14,525 nt of DNA from the NCBI GenBank assembly GCA_002435785.1, contig DIUC01000030.1, forward strand, positions 1 through 14,525. Reading direction: 5' to 3'. Each line of letters opens with the position of its first letter. Position 1 is the stretch's first letter. Made by a program: the position numbers and the translations under genes. The notes below the pieces were generated by a model. It did not search any database. It was given only the letters and a program-made list of their open reading frames with translations, and was not told the DNA's origin. This DNA comes from Saprospiraceae bacterium UBA6168 (GTDB lineage Bacteria; Bacteroidota; Bacteroidia; Chitinophagales; Saprospiraceae). Positions 13,945-14,525 of the stretch are shown here, piece by piece.

Positions 13945-14525
13945 TTACATATTCCTCCGATACTGCCCCCCCACCTCGTACAGCGCATTTGTAATCTCGC
14001 CCAGTGAGCAATGCTTCACCGCCTCCATCAGCGCCGCAAAGATGTTTTCGTTGTGCAGTGCCGCCAGTTGAAGCGTTTTCAAAGCGGCAGCGCCCTTGTC
14101 GGCATTGGCTTTTTTCAGGTTCTCGACGGTTTCGATTTGCGCCAGCTTCTCCTCCTCCGTCGAGCGGATGACCTCACGGGGCAGGATGGTCGGCGAGCCG
14201 GTGCTGCTCAGGAAGGTGTTCACCCCGATGATGGGGTACTCGCCGCTGTGCTTTTGGTGCTCGTAGTAGAGGCTTTCCTCTTGGATTTTGCCACGCTGGT
14301 ACATCGTCTCCATCGCCCCCAGCACGCCGCCCCGCTCGGTGATGCGGTCGAACTCGGCAAGTACGGCGGCTTCCACGAGGTCAGTCAGTTCTTCGATGAT
14401 GAAAGCGCCTTGGAGCGGGTTTTCGTTCTTCGCCAAGCCCAGTTCGTGGTTGATGATGAGCTGGATGGCCACCGCCCGGCGCACGCTTTCCTCGGTCGGT
14501 GTGGTGATGGCCTCGTCGTAGGCGT
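13945..14525 (-). CDS. icmF: Acyl-CoA mutase C-terminus, IcmF-type (partial)
   Basis: The frame is open to the right edge, so only about 192 C-terminal residues are present; the start lies outside the window. The visible part begins AYDEAITTPTEESVRRAVAI and continues through NENPLQGAFIIEELTDLVE, GGVLGAMETMYQRGKIQEES, then GVNTFLSS, and ends GGQYRRNM. This is the tail of the coenzyme B12-dependent methylmalonyl-CoA mutase family. The wording closely matches, from memory, the end of fused isobutyryl-CoA mutase (IcmF), which joins a B12 domain, a G-protein chaperone and the mutase barrel in one chain and interconverts isobutyryl- and n-butyryl-CoA. A stand-alone mutase large subunit of similar sequence is the alternative, because the diagnostic N-terminal and GTPase parts are not visible. 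The 13-bp gap to the SIR2-like start allows co-transcription. Confidence 0.82.
   Translation of the reverse strand, partial: AYDEAITTPTEESVRRAVAIQLIINHELGLAKNENPLQGAFIIEELTDLVEAAVLAEFDRITERGGVLGAMETMYQRGKIQEESLYYEHQKHSGEYPIIGVNTFLSSTGSPTILPREVIRSTEEEKLAQIETVENLKKANADKGAAALKTLQLAALHNENIFAALMEAVKHCSLGEITNALYEVGGQYRRNM

Noticed and set aside
12795..14525. Multi-gene defence operon built on the SIR2-like gene
   Set aside because: The only co-directional neighbour in the window is a metabolic mutase and a terminator follows directly, so no partner gene can be supported here.

Overview
The window looks like a chromosomal segment of a Bacteroidota species, most plausibly a Saprospiria/Chitinophagia-type environmental bacterium. 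The evidence is a type IX secretion (T9SS) C-terminal sorting domain on a delta-60 repeat protein, -7 boxes of the Bacteroidota form TAnnTTTG upstream of several genes, A-rich leaders without a clear Shine-Dalgarno sequence, and a fused-type acyl-CoA mutase tail. Most genes are GC-rich (one line of the BNR gene counted by eye is 62% G+C). Two genes are clearly AT-richer: the delta-60 gene (lines of about 37-48%) and the SIR2-like gene (lines of about 32-35%).

Left part (1-5460): a short broken coding tail is followed by a 160-bp MITE-like inverted-repeat element flanked by TTA. This element abuts the stop of a minus-strand delta-60 repeat/T9SS-exported protein. Across a 188-bp divergent promoter region lies a plus-strand, secreted, 1104-residue BNR/Asp-box propeller protein.

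Middle (5542-9201): a large minus-strand gene encodes a signal-peptide protein ending in Phe, with the look of an outer-membrane beta-barrel that I cannot name. Three repetitive DNA intrusions sit inside it and are read through in frame: a heptanucleotide tandem repeat near the N-terminus and two different palindromic repeats.

Right-middle (9202-12528): a perfect 20-bp hairpin, then a minus-strand PhyH-type Fe(II)/2-oxoglutarate dioxygenase, divergent from a plus-strand exonuclease III (xth). The xth stop codon overlaps tail-to-tail with that of a minus-strand D-Ala-D-Ala carboxypeptidase (PBP4/DacB, peptidase S13).

Right end (12743-14525): a strong bidirectional terminator, then an AT-rich SIR2-like gene whose expected catalytic His is Asn. 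It starts 13 bp after the stop of a GC-rich gene, cut by the window edge, that looks like the C-terminus of a fused isobutyryl-CoA mutase (IcmF). The SIR2-like gene looks like a single-gene acquisition inserted behind a housekeeping gene, and it is the best candidate here for something new, possibly defence-related.

The genes do not form one pathway. The common threads are cell envelope and secretion (delta-60 protein, BNR protein, barrel, DacB), scattered housekeeping (xth, icmF), and an unusual load of small repeats.
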